Shown here: positions 48,137 through 59,680 of the stretch, piece by piece
Position numbering within the stretch: the first letter of the stretch is position 1
How the letters are laid out: each line of letters opens with the position of its first letter
Assembly (NCBI GenBank): GCA_009733575.1
Contig: ML769405.1
Coordinates: 186,001-250,000 of the forward strand
DNA: 64,000 bases
Source: Gymnopus androsaceus JB14
Lineage: Eukaryota; Basidiomycota; Agaricomycetes; Agaricales; Omphalotaceae
Direction: 5' to 3'
Made by a program: the position numbers and the translations under genes
Notes under the pieces: generated by a model
Database searches by the model: none
Told to the model about the DNA's origin: nothing
The model's input: the letters and a program-made list of their open reading frames with translations, nothing else

Positions 48137-50621
48137 ATGCATACAATCTTTGATAACGTTTCAAAGAACCTTTTGTCAATGTCATCGACGTCGCGCACTA
48201 CTCAAAAAGTTCTTGCGATCGCTGCATCTGCTTCCGATGCATTTGACGTACCACATACTCTGTCACCGAAAAAGTCTCTGCAACACCTACTTCATCCACC
48301 TGTGAGCAGTGAGGAGAATGTTGTAGTGCAAGAAATAGGCAAAAAACCATTGTCTTTTCTTAACCGGTACAAAGATGTTTGGGTGTCTGATAATGTGAAA
48401 GCACTCCAATCCAACCTACAGCCCATGTCTTACAACAAGAACAAAATGAAACAGGGGAAGACATCACTCTACGGAAAATCCAAATTATCTTCTATTGTGG
48501 AACCACAATACAAAGGCACTGCATTGGCCTCATCAAATGTGATCTCGACGTCGTCGATCCTTTCATCAACTCCATGTGGGTCCACTATCGCCGACGGTGA
48601 CCCCATTCATCATTTAGCTCCCGAGGTTTCCATCAAACTCCCAGCGTTGCTCGTATCCAGCGCTGACACACTCTCAGAAGCTAATGGACTCGCTGATCGT
48701 TCGCCGGCGGAGCACACTCCCTTGGAGGCTGTCTCACCTACTGCACCCACTCGTGATAATGATCCTACACCCGCTGATCATTCACCATCCTCAGTTTCGG
48801 TCGAACTCGCAGCGTTAACGAGTCTCGTAGCCAACGTTGACACAAAGCACACCTCTTCCCGGGCTATCACACCCACCGATCACCATTCACCTGAACCAGA
48901 GCCCTCTATTACACAGAGTCGTCGCGCACGCACATCTTCCATTGACTCTGACCGCGACTTTTGGAGTTATTCTCCATCTTCTTCGTTCCAATCTTACCGG
49001 AATCGCTCAAGCAGTATCATCGAGTCATACGAACCTGCTCCGGCTAGGTTTTACGCAGAGTCGCCATTCGGTAATCATCCGGATACTATTACCTCGTTCG
49101 ACATCCCAGTGAGTATTCATACCAAAGAATTTCCGCACCATTTTACAACTCTGGTCAGGACAATGGGGACTTCCGGGAGAACAATCAGCATGCTTGGGAG
49201 CGCATTATCGAGAATCATTCACGAGCCTTCTCCGCTCACCCGAACATCCCCGTCCCCTTCCTGTCAACCTTCTCTGTCTAGAGATGTTGTCTCCGAAGAC
49301 TTATCCCACTCTACGGATACTTTCGCTATTGAAGCACGGCGTCAGTACGAGGGCCGTACTATCAACAAGGTCCTTCCCTATACTGGGAGACTTCGTTTGG
49401 TTTCGCTGCCACCGCTAGACGATGCTCTAGAAACTCCTACACGTTTATACCTCGAAAACCAAAAGGCAGAAAGCGAGGTCTCTCGTTCTGTCTTATTCGA
49501 TGGATCGAAAGGTGGTGAGGAGCTGTATGGTGATAGCAAACTCGTGGCAAGCGAGCACTCTTTATATTTGGAAATCGACAACAATGTCGAACAAGCATCA
49601 TCGGCAGCTGGTCTCACAGGATCGGGGCCTAGCATGACCTCGGCAATAGCGCTTGGCGTCGATTCCGAAAAAGACTACGACGAGAAGGCGGGATCACTTT
49701 TCAGCGGTTCGGAGAATAGTGACGAAGAAGACTACTTATTCACATTTACACGTTCATCATACTCCCAGCCCACACCAACGCCCAAACCATCCTCCCGCAT
49801 CTCATCTCGCCCTGCTCAATGTCCTTCACCTCCTCCTTCACCCAAAGCTCCCCTCCCCTCCCCTCTTCCTTTACTAAAGGTCCCAGCAGCTCCTCCACTT
49901 TCACCTCCATTCAAGCACTCCTCTGCTCTAGTTACCAAGGGCACGCTTCCATCTAGATCCATTGGCTCCTCTCGACTGGCGCGGAACTTTATACAAACCT
50001 CGCACAAACAGAAAATATGCAAGCGTCGTCGTAAGACGGAGGCTAGTCTGTTTACAATCATCCTCAAAGACCAGAATATTGGGTTTGAAACCTCGAGATT
50101 ACGCTTCCTCTTCGGTTCGGTATATGCCTTATCGTGGCCGTGCTCCTGTCAAGACCGAGCGAGAAGTAAAACCGGGGATCAAACATCAGGTGCTTGAGGA
50201 CGAAGTGAAGAAAGAGAAGGCGGTAAAGGTGGAAAGGAAGCCGACGGTGAATGAACCGTCCGTGGTGAAGGAGGAGGAACCTGTGAAGGAGGAGAAGAGC
50301 ACGAAGAAGCGGAAGGCTAAGCCAACGCCATCGGAACGAGTAGAAGCATCCAGTCCGCCACAAAAGCGTTTCAAGCCCAACCAGCAGCGCGTCGATAGAG
50401 TCATGGTGGCCAAGTGGGTGGGCGAAACATTCCGCTTATTCTATCTAGGCCATAAACCTACGGTGGACCGCGTCCACGGCGAGCTGCTTCTGGAATATCT
50501 CACCGACATCGAGAAAAGGAAGGATGAAATCACGACAGAATTTCTTCGGTATCCTCCAGGTAAAGACAACCTGGCCATCCTTAATGCAAAAGTTGTGTCA
50601 CCGACAAACATCCTACGATGA
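48137..50621 (+). pseudogene. Large disordered protein, one frameshift
   Basis: Not recognised. The first ATG in frame is 48137 (a second at 48179); an upstream CTTTGTAG may mark an intron end. The frame runs about 600 residues through Ser/Pro/Thr-rich sequence with DRDFWSYSPSSSFQSYRNR, GRTINKVLPYTGRLRLVSLPPLDDALETPTRLYLE and an acidic SGSENSDEEDYLF. Near 49950 the plausible frame changes to LYKPRTNRKYASVVVRRRLV...MPYRGRAPVKTE, followed by a Lys/Glu region (VKKEKAVKVERK) and KWVGETFRLFYLGHKPTVDRVHGELLLEYLTDIEKRKDE before the stop at 50621. No intron explains the change. Probably a nuclear protein, damaged or mis-sequenced. Confidence 0.45.
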
Positions 50622-51187
50622 GGGTTTCAATCTGGGACTGATGGAGAAAGCGGTTGCTCTCCGCACATATTTTGCCAAACGGGAAGGTATTACTCCGCCA
50701 AAAAAGAGATCGTTAAACCAGAGGTCTATCTCGTGAATGTTGTAACGAAAACACGCATGGGCGCTCTTTACAATTAATGAAGCATTTTACCGTACTTAAA
50801 ACGAGTTTTTTTACCCAGTACAGTACTATTCGATTGCTCTTGGTTCATTGTGCTGGATCTCGCGACTGGGATTAGTCGTGCCTAATGGATCAATTCTATT
50901 GGGAAAACCAATGGAAAACTACAGTATCGTCAAAATCGTCATGAACCCTTTAGAAACCCTTCCGTATGTCCGACCGGTGAGTACTTAGACTGGAGCACTG
51001 AATGAAAACGATGGAGAAGGCAGGAATCTGACTTCACAATTGTCATCGTGAGTCCGATCATAGATGATTTAGTCCTCCTATCCTGTCATTCTACTTAACC
51101 CACTAAGAATGCGCAGTCCCCATCGCATACAATACCAGTTGGCTTTCAAATAAGGGATAATTTGCCAGTAATGAGAATGCATTCTGT
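50622..51187. other. Intergenic before tRNA-Lys
   Basis: An in-frame coding-looking piece (GFNLGLMEKAVALRTYF, about 50630-50735) may be a last exon of the preceding gene. After that nothing is recognised. Confidence 0.35.
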
Positions 51188-51279
51188 GCCCGCCTAGCTC
51201 AATCGGATAGAGCGTCAGACTCTTAATCTACTTGGCGGTGCAGATCTGAAGGCTGCGAGTTCGACCCTCGCGGTGGGCT
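51188..51279 (+). tRNA. tRNA-Lys(CUU) with 18-nt intron
   Basis: The acceptor GCCCGCC pairs fully with GGTGGGC at the 3' end (one G-U). D-arm TAGCTCAATCGGATAGAGC. The anticodon arm is TCAGA-CTCTTAA-TCTGA with CTT as anticodon, interrupted after position 37 by an 18-nt intron (ATCTACTTGGCGGTGCAG). The T-arm GCGAG-TTCGACC-CTCGC is perfect. A and B boxes are intact, so it is a functional gene. Confidence 0.93.
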
Positions 51280-51357
51280 ATGTTCATGAAAAGAGGGAAT
51301 CTAATTTTTTTTCTTACGAGACAGATAGTAGTATATCACTGAAATTTCCCATCCTGT

Positions 51358-52147
51358 TTAGCATTGTACATAGGTTACGTCTGCAACCCATTGTTCACAT
51401 CCTTCAGAAACATCACATAGTTGGATGTCCACTAAACGCAGATGACCGAAGGTGACCTGATTAGGACCAGGACCCAAACGCAAAGCATGGTGTTCAGCCG
51501 GGTTGAATGCTGCATAGTTATCCTAAACGTACTAGGTCAGGACTAGGAAAGACAAGCACATGAGGAAATCTGACCTGAATAAAAGTGCGATAAATGGTCG
51601 CAATGTCATGACCGATCTCTTGAATGGTGCGAGGATTCCCGTTCGGAGAAAAGAAAAATAAGTTTCTTCTAATCTTAAGATGATTGTAGCCGGGGAACTA
51701 TACATAAGAAGCATGGTTAGAACAGCTTCGGAAGAGCTGGAGATAAAAACGGGTACTAACATTTACGCTGAGCTGGACGAAAGGCTGTCTCGGAAACCAG
51801 CCCTTTGGCAGAAAGCTGGTGACAAGCTCAGAAGGAAAAGCTAAATCCTGGTAGCTCTCGAGCTCTGTCATAGCGACGCCACCTTGCTTCCGTTCAGACG
51901 GCGTAAAAGGTACGCAAGGAGCGTTTCCGAGACGAAAATTGCGAGGAACGAAAGCGTGCTCTTCGTTGGCATGCCACCAGTCCGATTTGACTAGAGAAGA
52001 GGTGTAGTCGACGGCATTTCTGCGAGAAACCCTGGTGTTGGTGGTGGTGGACAATGCAGATATATCGACGGCATTGCGTCGCGGTCTCGTCATGGACTGC
52101 AGTTGCTCTTCGGGAGTCGCGTTATACGATGGCAAATATTGAGGCAT
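51358..52147 (-). CDS. Conserved-looking protein of unknown function
   Basis: Not recognised. Start MPQYLPSYNATPEEQLQSMTRPRRNAVD at 52147; the basic RRNAVD is repeated 20 residues later. Exon 1 goes on SDWWHANEEHAFVPRNFRLGNAPCVPFTP, ...SFLPKGWFPRQPFVQLSV. The second exon gives VPGYNHLKIRRNLFFFSPNGNPRTIQEIGHDIATIYRTF and the third DNYAAFNPAEHHALRLGPGPNQVTFGHLRLVDIQLCDVS, ending VADVTYVQC. GT-AG introns join in frame with no stop. About 225 residues, no signal peptide or membrane helix. The tRNA-Lys lies just downstream on the other strand. Confidence 0.7.
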
Positions 52148-52494
52148 TTCGAGCGTTTTAGCGTTTTAGCAAGAAGAGATCTGGAGTATTCGAACGAGGG
52201 AGAATCGCAAGGCTGACTGGGAATCTGAGGAATTCTAGTCGCGACGCCTGCCCTTTTATACAGAAGCGTATATGTGGCCCAAGCCAGATGTGGCTAATTT
52301 GCAAGGCCATTGAATTGATTTCAGTGTGGCATTGTAGCCATCAATGAACAATGGTGCGGCAAATGCTGAATGTACTGTATATGGACGACAAAAGGAAAGG
52401 AGCGTGTGTAACTTTTAATTTCCAAGATCAATCGCTTTGACTTGCCAATTTCCTTTCTTGTTGCTCCCAAAACGTCCTTCTACCAAAGTCTTTG
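52148..52494. other. Divergent promoter region
   Basis: 347 bases between the divergent unknown protein and the HEI10-like gene. No motif stands out. Confidence 0.4.
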
Positions 52495-54267
52495 ATGGAC
52501 ACGGAACTCAAATGCAATCGTCTCACCTGCAGAAAATCTTTGACAGACAAAGCCGTTGTAGTACGTCTTTTCCACAATTCAGCGCCTTTGAGTATTCACC
52601 CAATTATCAAAGACGACTTGTAAGTTGAGCTAGCTTCTCGAAGGATTATATTGAAGTTGTCACTGGAAAAGGCTCTCATATCTTCTGTGGTGCGTCCTCT
52701 ATCTCTCTCTTATCATTTCCAGGGCTAAAACGCGTCGGATCAGTTGATTGCGCGAATGAGCTTTTCAACGCTGCGCGTCTGTGTCCAGGTATTCATTATA
52801 TCAAAATAGTCAATACTACCACTAATTCTCCTCGAAAAAGCTTGCGAATCTCCATTGACTGAGCCGTATGTTCCTCAGCGCGTTATTAATACTCTTTTTC
52901 TGAGATGACTCTTCAACGGTAGAGACGATGTCGTCGTAGGTCCATCTTACAGTCAAGCGGCTTGCGTTAACATCTTTTACTATAGGTTTGCTCCTTGAAT
53001 CCTTCAAATGACTACAAAACTGTACGTGTATATGCATAGACCCCCCATATGATAGTCCCTCATCTTTTACGCGTCGCAGTCCGTTCTTTCTGGTTTGACC
53101 CCTTCAACTATCCTCGAAATATGCAGTCGGTATGCACCTAAAGTTTCGCTTCTTTTGGGTTTCCGCCACTTATCCAACGATCCACGTAGTGCGATTGCTT
53201 TCTGGCAATATCAAATACACCAAGAAAAGTCAGTCTTCCCAGACATGTACTAAGTTACATCGGTCTCAAATTATACCCTCAGCTGCTTTCAATCTGCCGT
53301 CGTCCGAAATCTCAACGATAAGAACTCTCAACTTCAGAAACAATTGGATAACGTCGTTCGGGAAGCGAACGGGGAAATAGCTCTGCTCAACAACAAGGCC
53401 GTAGGTGTGTCGCGATTGACTTTGCTTTGCAGTCGCGTCGAATCTTATTTTCTCAAGATCTCGGAGCGAGATCTCGAGGTGGAACGTAGGAAGGTCCGTG
53501 ATTTGCAAGAGGCGACGAGAGAACGAGAGAAGGAGTACCAGAAACTCAAGGTATGACCACCATTCATGTTATCATATACCAAAGTTTAACACGATTTTTC
53601 CAGACCCAACATGACAAGATTAAGCGCAAAGCTCTCCTCGGGCCCAGCCTCAACTCGAACGATCTATCGATGAACGCATCAATGAACCAATCCACAGAAG
53701 ATGCACGAGCTGGAATGCGAAACTTTGGGAACAGTGTTGATTTCGGTGCTGTAGTCGGAGGAATGGAAGCGAACGGCGTATGTTGACAATCACGGTCTTT
53801 CGCTTGAATCATCACCTTGACATTTCCTCTACAGATACAACGGACTCCCATCGTCAATCGCAATAGCAGTTTTCCTCCAGTAAACCACCGTATGGGACCG
53901 ACAGACGGTTGGGGGCAACATGCACAGAACCACCCTCAGCAGCGTACTACTCGTATTACTGGATCTCATCGTCAGCCTCTCGCGATGCCTGGATCTGACC
54001 GCGCATACGGATACGTATCGGACCGTTCAGACAGCGGGAATGACGGTGGTGGCAGGCCAACGAGGGTATCGACCTCTACTGGAGGGTGGCCTGCTGGTCC
54101 TCAGGCTAGTAGCACTCAACGAATACGGCCAGCGCAGAGAGGTACGTGTAATTAAGTACTTCGGCATGCCATTTCACTGACGTTTTTTTTTTGTAGCTTT
54201 CGCGCCGTCCAGCAGCACCATAAAGCGAAGTTCCGGGACTTTCAAACCTGCCATCGTTCAAAGATAA
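52495..54267 (+). CDS. HEI10/CCNB1IP1-like meiotic RING protein
   Basis: The family is a RING-type E3 ligase that marks crossover sites on the synaptonemal complex. From ATG 52495 about ten introns join MDTELKCNRLTCRKSLTDKAVV-TTCSHIFC-VDCANELFNAARLCP-ACESPLTEPDD-VVCSLNPSNDYKT-SVLSGLTPSTILEICSR, giving the Cys/His RING plus the HEI10-specific tail. A coiled coil follows (RNLNDKNSQLQKQLDNVVREANGEIALLNNK...ERRKVRDLQEATREREKEY). The C-terminal part is Ser/Gly/Arg-rich. The intron at 53401-53457 is 57 nt, stop-free and in frame, so retention would add 19 residues within the coiled coil. End at 54267, KPAIVQR. Convergent with the next gene. Confidence 0.85.
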
Positions 54268-54703
54268 CGAGTTGTATACTTAAATTCGGTTTCACAAAGA
54301 GCATAGGAAACTTTCTGCATTCAAGGGTAAAAGCATTTGTATTATAGACATTCTAGTGCGTACAAAATCGTTCGTTGTATGAGTAGCAGGCCATGGTATA
54401 GACCTGTAATAAATTTGATCGTAGAAGTAGGTCTCCAATGTTAGTGATAAATATAACTGTGCGAGGTATAATAGCAAGACGAAGACGAAAGAAAGAAACT
54501 GAGGAGTCAAAGCTCCTTGAAAGAAGAATGAAGTCAAGATAAAGGATGAAGCAATGCAAAAAAGGAATCGACATGCGAAACCAAAAAAGATGAGAGCATA
54601 ATGATATGAGGATATATACTTAGAACATAGCAAAGCAGATCAAAGGAACGTGAACAAACATGGTATTGGTTCCGGTACAAAACCATGGAGCAATACGCTC
54701 CTT
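54268..54703. other. Intergenic, convergent 3' flanks
   Basis: 435 bases between two converging stops. Purine-rich, no coding signal. Confidence 0.4.
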
Positions 54704-57700
54704 TCAGTCCACCCTTAAACACCCACCCTTTTCGTCTTCCAGATACTGTCCAATCGCCAAGATATCCTGACCCGCTCTCCTCAAGTACCCCGCTAATACT
54801 CCCCGATCCGCATGCGGCATCAAATCAGAGAGCTTGTCAACCTGGCGGCGGAACTCTGGGTCCCAGGTGGATTCTGGCGGAGCAGGGGAATAGAGTTCTT
54901 TCGGCGGAGGCTTGGAAGGTGAAGATGATTTAGACCTCGGTCCTCCCCGTACTGAAGGGTTGCTCAGATACCCGTTGTACGTAGGCGAAGAGTGATGCAC
55001 GCTATCGGCGGAAGGAATGTTGTACAACGATGGTATTCTGCCTACCGTACTCGATCTTCCAGCAGAGCTCGAGCCCGAACTATCTGAAAGCATGGGCGAA
55101 ATCATTATTGTTTGCGACCTAAGCATCCTAGTAGGTGCTGCCCTGGGGCCTCCTGGAACGGAAGGAGCTGTTACTGGAGCGGTATTAGGAGGAGGTATGT
55201 TGCTCTGTGAGTTGTTTTTAGGCGGAAGTTTAGTCAACCGTGCAGAACCTGGCGAAGATCCTACTCCCAGTCCCATCGAGCCAAAACCCTTGTCCTTTCT
55301 GGTAACACTCGCTTTACGGCCCAGTGAGGCGAAGAAAGCTCCAGTTTTGCTCGTCGGGGTCAAAGGGCTCAAGGATTTGTATCCTTTGGCAGGTGATTCA
55401 CTTCCACTCGTATTACCCGCAGATGAATTTGATCTGCCAGGGAACCTTGGGTTAGATGATGCTAATGATGGATACGGCAGAGGAGGTGGGCCCGTTGGAG
55501 GGCTTATGCTGATCTCGTCCTTCGTAGATAAATCCGTGGCAGCAGACGCGTCTGGCCGTCGTGGGAAGGTAGCTTCTGTGATAACGGACGTATGCGAAGA
55601 CTGGGACGTTTGACGAGGTTGACTGGTAAATGGAATCATGGATGGAGATGAGGAATTAAAGTTACTTGAGGTTGGAGAAACGGAAGGCGACTGCATGAGC
55701 GAAATTGCGGCTCTGCGATCTGCGTTTCCAGAACCTGTAATGCAGAAACGGTGTGAATACCAGTAAGAGAAGAAAAATAAGGCAGGACATTGAAACGTAC
55801 CTCTGACACGAAAGTCATCCATCCATTCACCCAGGCCACAATCATAGACGTATAGTTCGTTGATCTTTTGAGCGTAAAGTAAACATCTTTCGCCCGCGCT
55901 GCGTTTCGAGGTTACCTCTGAACAAAACATAGCGGCAGGATTGGAATCGATTTTACGTTTCCGTCGAACTGGTTGCAGAGGATTAATATTTGGGCGGATA
56001 ACTTGCTGATGAGGCTGAATGTCTCTCAGAGGGACGGGCGTTTGGAAATTGACAAGTTGTGCTTGCGGGATGTTAGGTAGAGGGTGGCCAGATGCATCGT
56101 CTTCATGGGAATATCGTTCCCGGTCGTAAGACCCTCGGCCTAAACTCCTCGCTGAAGGACTCCGCGGAAGGCTCATCCTCCTAAGACCGGTAGTAATAGA
56201 ATGTCGGAAGCTCTTTGGTGGAGGCGATGGTGCTGGGGAAAGTGATGGGAAAGTGATGGGGAACGAGAGATGGTTGGAGACGGGCGGGAAGGAGAATGGG
56301 AACGGGACAATGCAGGGGAAACCGAGGATGAACCGGAAGGAGAGGCAGATGCGCCGTTTGTGTGACCGTCAACAGAGAGCGAGTTTGAGGTTGAGTGGGA
56401 AACAATAGTCCGGGCATGATGAGAATGCTCTGCCGAGTTGCGGGGGTGCTCTATCGAGCCTCTCGGTGAAGGGGAAGGTGAGGGTGAACTTCTGACGGCA
56501 TGAGCATCAACCCAAGTATCTTCCGGAGGTATATTCAGCGCAGACCCCCCAGCTTGCGTTTCGGCGGGAGCGAGAGGCTGTACCGTACCGAAAGAGGATG
56601 ACGACGATCCCGCAGAGATTGCAAATGCCGAAGGCGGCTTAAGTGGATGCACTTCAGTAATGGGCGGCCCCTTCTCTACGAGCTCCTCGTGTGTGGGCTG
56701 AAGGCGTTGATCCACGCGTCGAAGAGAGGGTAGTATCATCGGGTTCCCCGCTTCAGCTGGATACGTGTCTGCGATGTTGATGGTCACAGAGTTTTCGGAT
56801 GGAGTCCCCTCAGAGGGAGAAAAAGCTCCTTCCCGACGATGGATAGATCTCGTTACATCAAGAGGATTCTGACTCGACGGCGATGAAGACGAAGAGCTAG
56901 ATAAGGTATAAGCGGAATAAGAGTCTGAAAAAATATGAGGCCTACCTCATATTATCATCTATATTGGGAGAAACTTCTACCCTATTCGTTACGTTAGGTG
57001 GCTTGGAAGGTGTCATGGGTTTAGCTGCAAGGGCTTTAGCAACTGATGGTGGAAGTTGAAGCGCTTGCCGCATAGCGTCGACTTCTCCTCTCCGCGAAGG
57101 TGCTGTATCCAAGGAGGCGATAGAACGCGAGTTTGAAAAAGTCGTTCCCGTTGGTACAGGAGAGTTCAGTCGAGGGGGACGCGGAGGTGCCGGAGACTGG
57201 GTATCGATAGGGAACGCAGCTCGAGGTGGGGGAAGGGTAGGAAGCGCAGGAGGAGGAGGGAGAGGCCCGGCAGTGGCATGAATACCTAGATGGAATGAAT
57301 GTTAACCAAAGAATTTTCTCAGGAGGCATAAAGGGTACGCACCAGGCTTATAGTTGAGGTAAGATGACGGCACATAAGACGGGTGCTCGGGCTGTGGGTT
57401 ATCGTGGGACATGGAAGATTGAGGAATGTCTCCAGGATGAAGGCCAACAATAATCGGACTTGCGACAGGCGCATCAATAGGTTTTGCTGAACCGATCTCT
57501 GGAGTGACCACAGTTATAGATTGGCCAGTGGACCTTCGCTTCATGGGTGGTAATAATGAAGTCTGTGGCGATGAAACTGCAGGAGATGGTGACCGAGACT
57601 GCGGATGAATGAATAGCGGTGGTCGCAAAGCTTTACCACTTTCGTCAATAGATTCCAAGTCGAGAATGATAGGCTGGTGAGCGGTGCCAATAATGCCGAC

Positions 57701-58301
57701 ATTTCTGGGCGACTTTGTCGGCGAAACGGCCTCGGAATGAGAACGATGGTGTGTATGCAAGTCATCCCGAGTTGGTGACTCTATGTAATGATATTTACCT
57801 TCTGCGGGTGCCGTTGACGGTGAAGGAGTAAGCCCGGTATATGATTTGGGTGAAGCGTCTGGAGGAGCCACTAGAGCCAAGCTACCGAATGAAGACCCAT
57901 CCTTGCCTCTTCTGACTCGCAAACTATTGTGTCTCTTTGCAGTTTCTACGAGAGTATCCATCTCTACAATGGCCATTCTTCTTCGATCTGAACCACCTTC
58001 CGAAGGTATACTGGTTCGTTTGTGAGCAGCTGTGCCAGTATAGTCGCTATGGCTAGAGTCTGAATAGTCAGAATCTGAGGTAGAAGTACTTGAAAGCTGG
58101 CGACTTGGAGCTGTTGGGCGTCGCACTTTATCCTCGTTGCTGTCGTATCGGCTATCAGCAAGGGGCGACTGGTAATAGGATAGTAGATTCTCTGTATCGC
58201 TCCTGGCTAAAGCTGGACGAGGGCCTGAAACCAAGCCTTGGTTGAAATCAATGGTTTGTATTTATTTGAAAGATGCTTGAAACTCACCTTGCTGCGTAGA
58301 C
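54704..58301 (-). CDS. Large disordered protein with C-terminal CUE domain
   Basis: Starts MSTQQ at 58301, continues GPRPALARSDTENLLSYYQSPLADSRYDSNEDK and runs about 1,050 residues through Ser/Pro-rich sequence with proline runs (GPLPPPPALPTLPPP). A central block RKRKIDSNPAAMFCSEVTSKRSAGERCLLYAQKINELYVYDCGLGEWMDDF looks folded. The last 45 residues, FRRQVDKLSDLMPHADRGVLAGYLRRAGQDILAIGQYLEDE, are a typical CUE ubiquitin-binding fold with the Met-Pro and di-Ala-type positions. A one-base shift is needed near 56240 at a CCCATCACTTTC duplication. Its role may be in ubiquitin-linked trafficking or signalling; this is inferred. Confidence 0.65.
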
Positions 58302-59680
58302 ATATGGCGTCTGTCAGGATTATCCTGCGTGGAATTCTCACTGCTCATCAGATTTTAGCTTCTATTCCACGAGTCCTATGTTCGTGGCATCGATGGAGGG
58401 TAGATTTTAGCGTAGCCTAGCTTCACCGTCAGATTGCAGGTTATGGAGAGAGGTGAAATTTCTCACATTTCAGCTGCCTGATTTGGCGCCCGTGAGCCTG
58501 CAAATCAACATCTGATTCTCAACGTCACTCACTCTCCCCGCTCTCAGTCCCCGCCTTCAGTTTCAGACTTCTGTATTGCTTATTCTGCATACTGCGGCAT
58601 GAATCCTGTAGTCTACTCTAGCTCAGCCATACTCATTTCAGATGCTATTGCTAAGGTAACATTGCAATACATCCATCATGATTCCAATTAATCCTCTTTC
58701 TGAGGACTCAGGTTGATATATTTCTTCCAAGCACTGTATGCTATACGTATACAAGTATCCAGTTGCAACTTGTTTCGACCTTGAATTCAAAACGCCACAC
58801 GGACGTCGCATATCCCGACGGATGTGGACTGGACAGCTTGAACTCTGCAACTTTAACGGACGTGGCATTTTCATGGGTATGTACATACATGGTGTTTCTT
58901 GACCGAGATCCGATTCGCGGCCTTAATCACATAACCCCTCGAGCATGAAAGCAAGGATTGACGATTGACGATTGACGGATTGCATAGTCCTCCAGTCCAG
59001 GTGATCAGAGCACAAGCTCGTGTCCTTGCTTTCGCGTCCTGTTTATCCGCACCTTTTATCGGTTTTCCCCTATTGGGTGGACTAGTGCTTGTATCCACAA
59101 GGCAGGTTTGGATATCGTCTCAGTCGCTCTGCTCTCCTAGCAGCCTATTTTCGTACTCTGTCTTCCAATGAAGATCATCAATGTGACAAAATGCATGATG
59201 ATTGGCCTGTCGGATGGTTCCTAGTAGATATTCAATACCCGGCCTGAGAGCGAGTCGTTGCTTGTATACTACGTGTTTCCCTGGTTGAACAAGAATTTGA
59301 ATTTTGTCCACGTATTATCACCTCGACATCACAAGATCTCAGTAAGACAACCCTGTAATGCCTGCCAGAGTAACCAGGGCTATGCCCCTAGATAGGCGTT
59401 GGCTCCTTACACTGCCAATAATTCCTGTAATAATTCCTATATCTCCAAAAAAGAAAGGCTCTAGAAAATCTCACATAAGCGTTCTAAGACCTTCGGGGAG
59501 GAGGCTTTTAAATCCGCAAGGTACTTCCGGCTTCCGAACAAGCGCTTGCTTCCCGACTAGCGCTAAATAACTTATGCCCACCTCCCGCCCTCTCCCGCTC
59601 AAGTTCCTTATACTTTTGCCAACTCCTTTATCAAAAATAAACACTCTTCTTGAACCGCCCCTTTGCGTGAATCCTACGAA
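58302..59680. other. 1.4 kb upstream of the KDZ transposase
   Basis: No gene is supported. It contains a GATTGAC triplication near 58957-58980 and an AATAATTCC duplication near 59414-59440. If the KDZ gene lies in an intact element, its left terminal inverted repeat must be here, but the right end is beyond or close to the window border, so it could not be matched. Confidence 0.5.
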
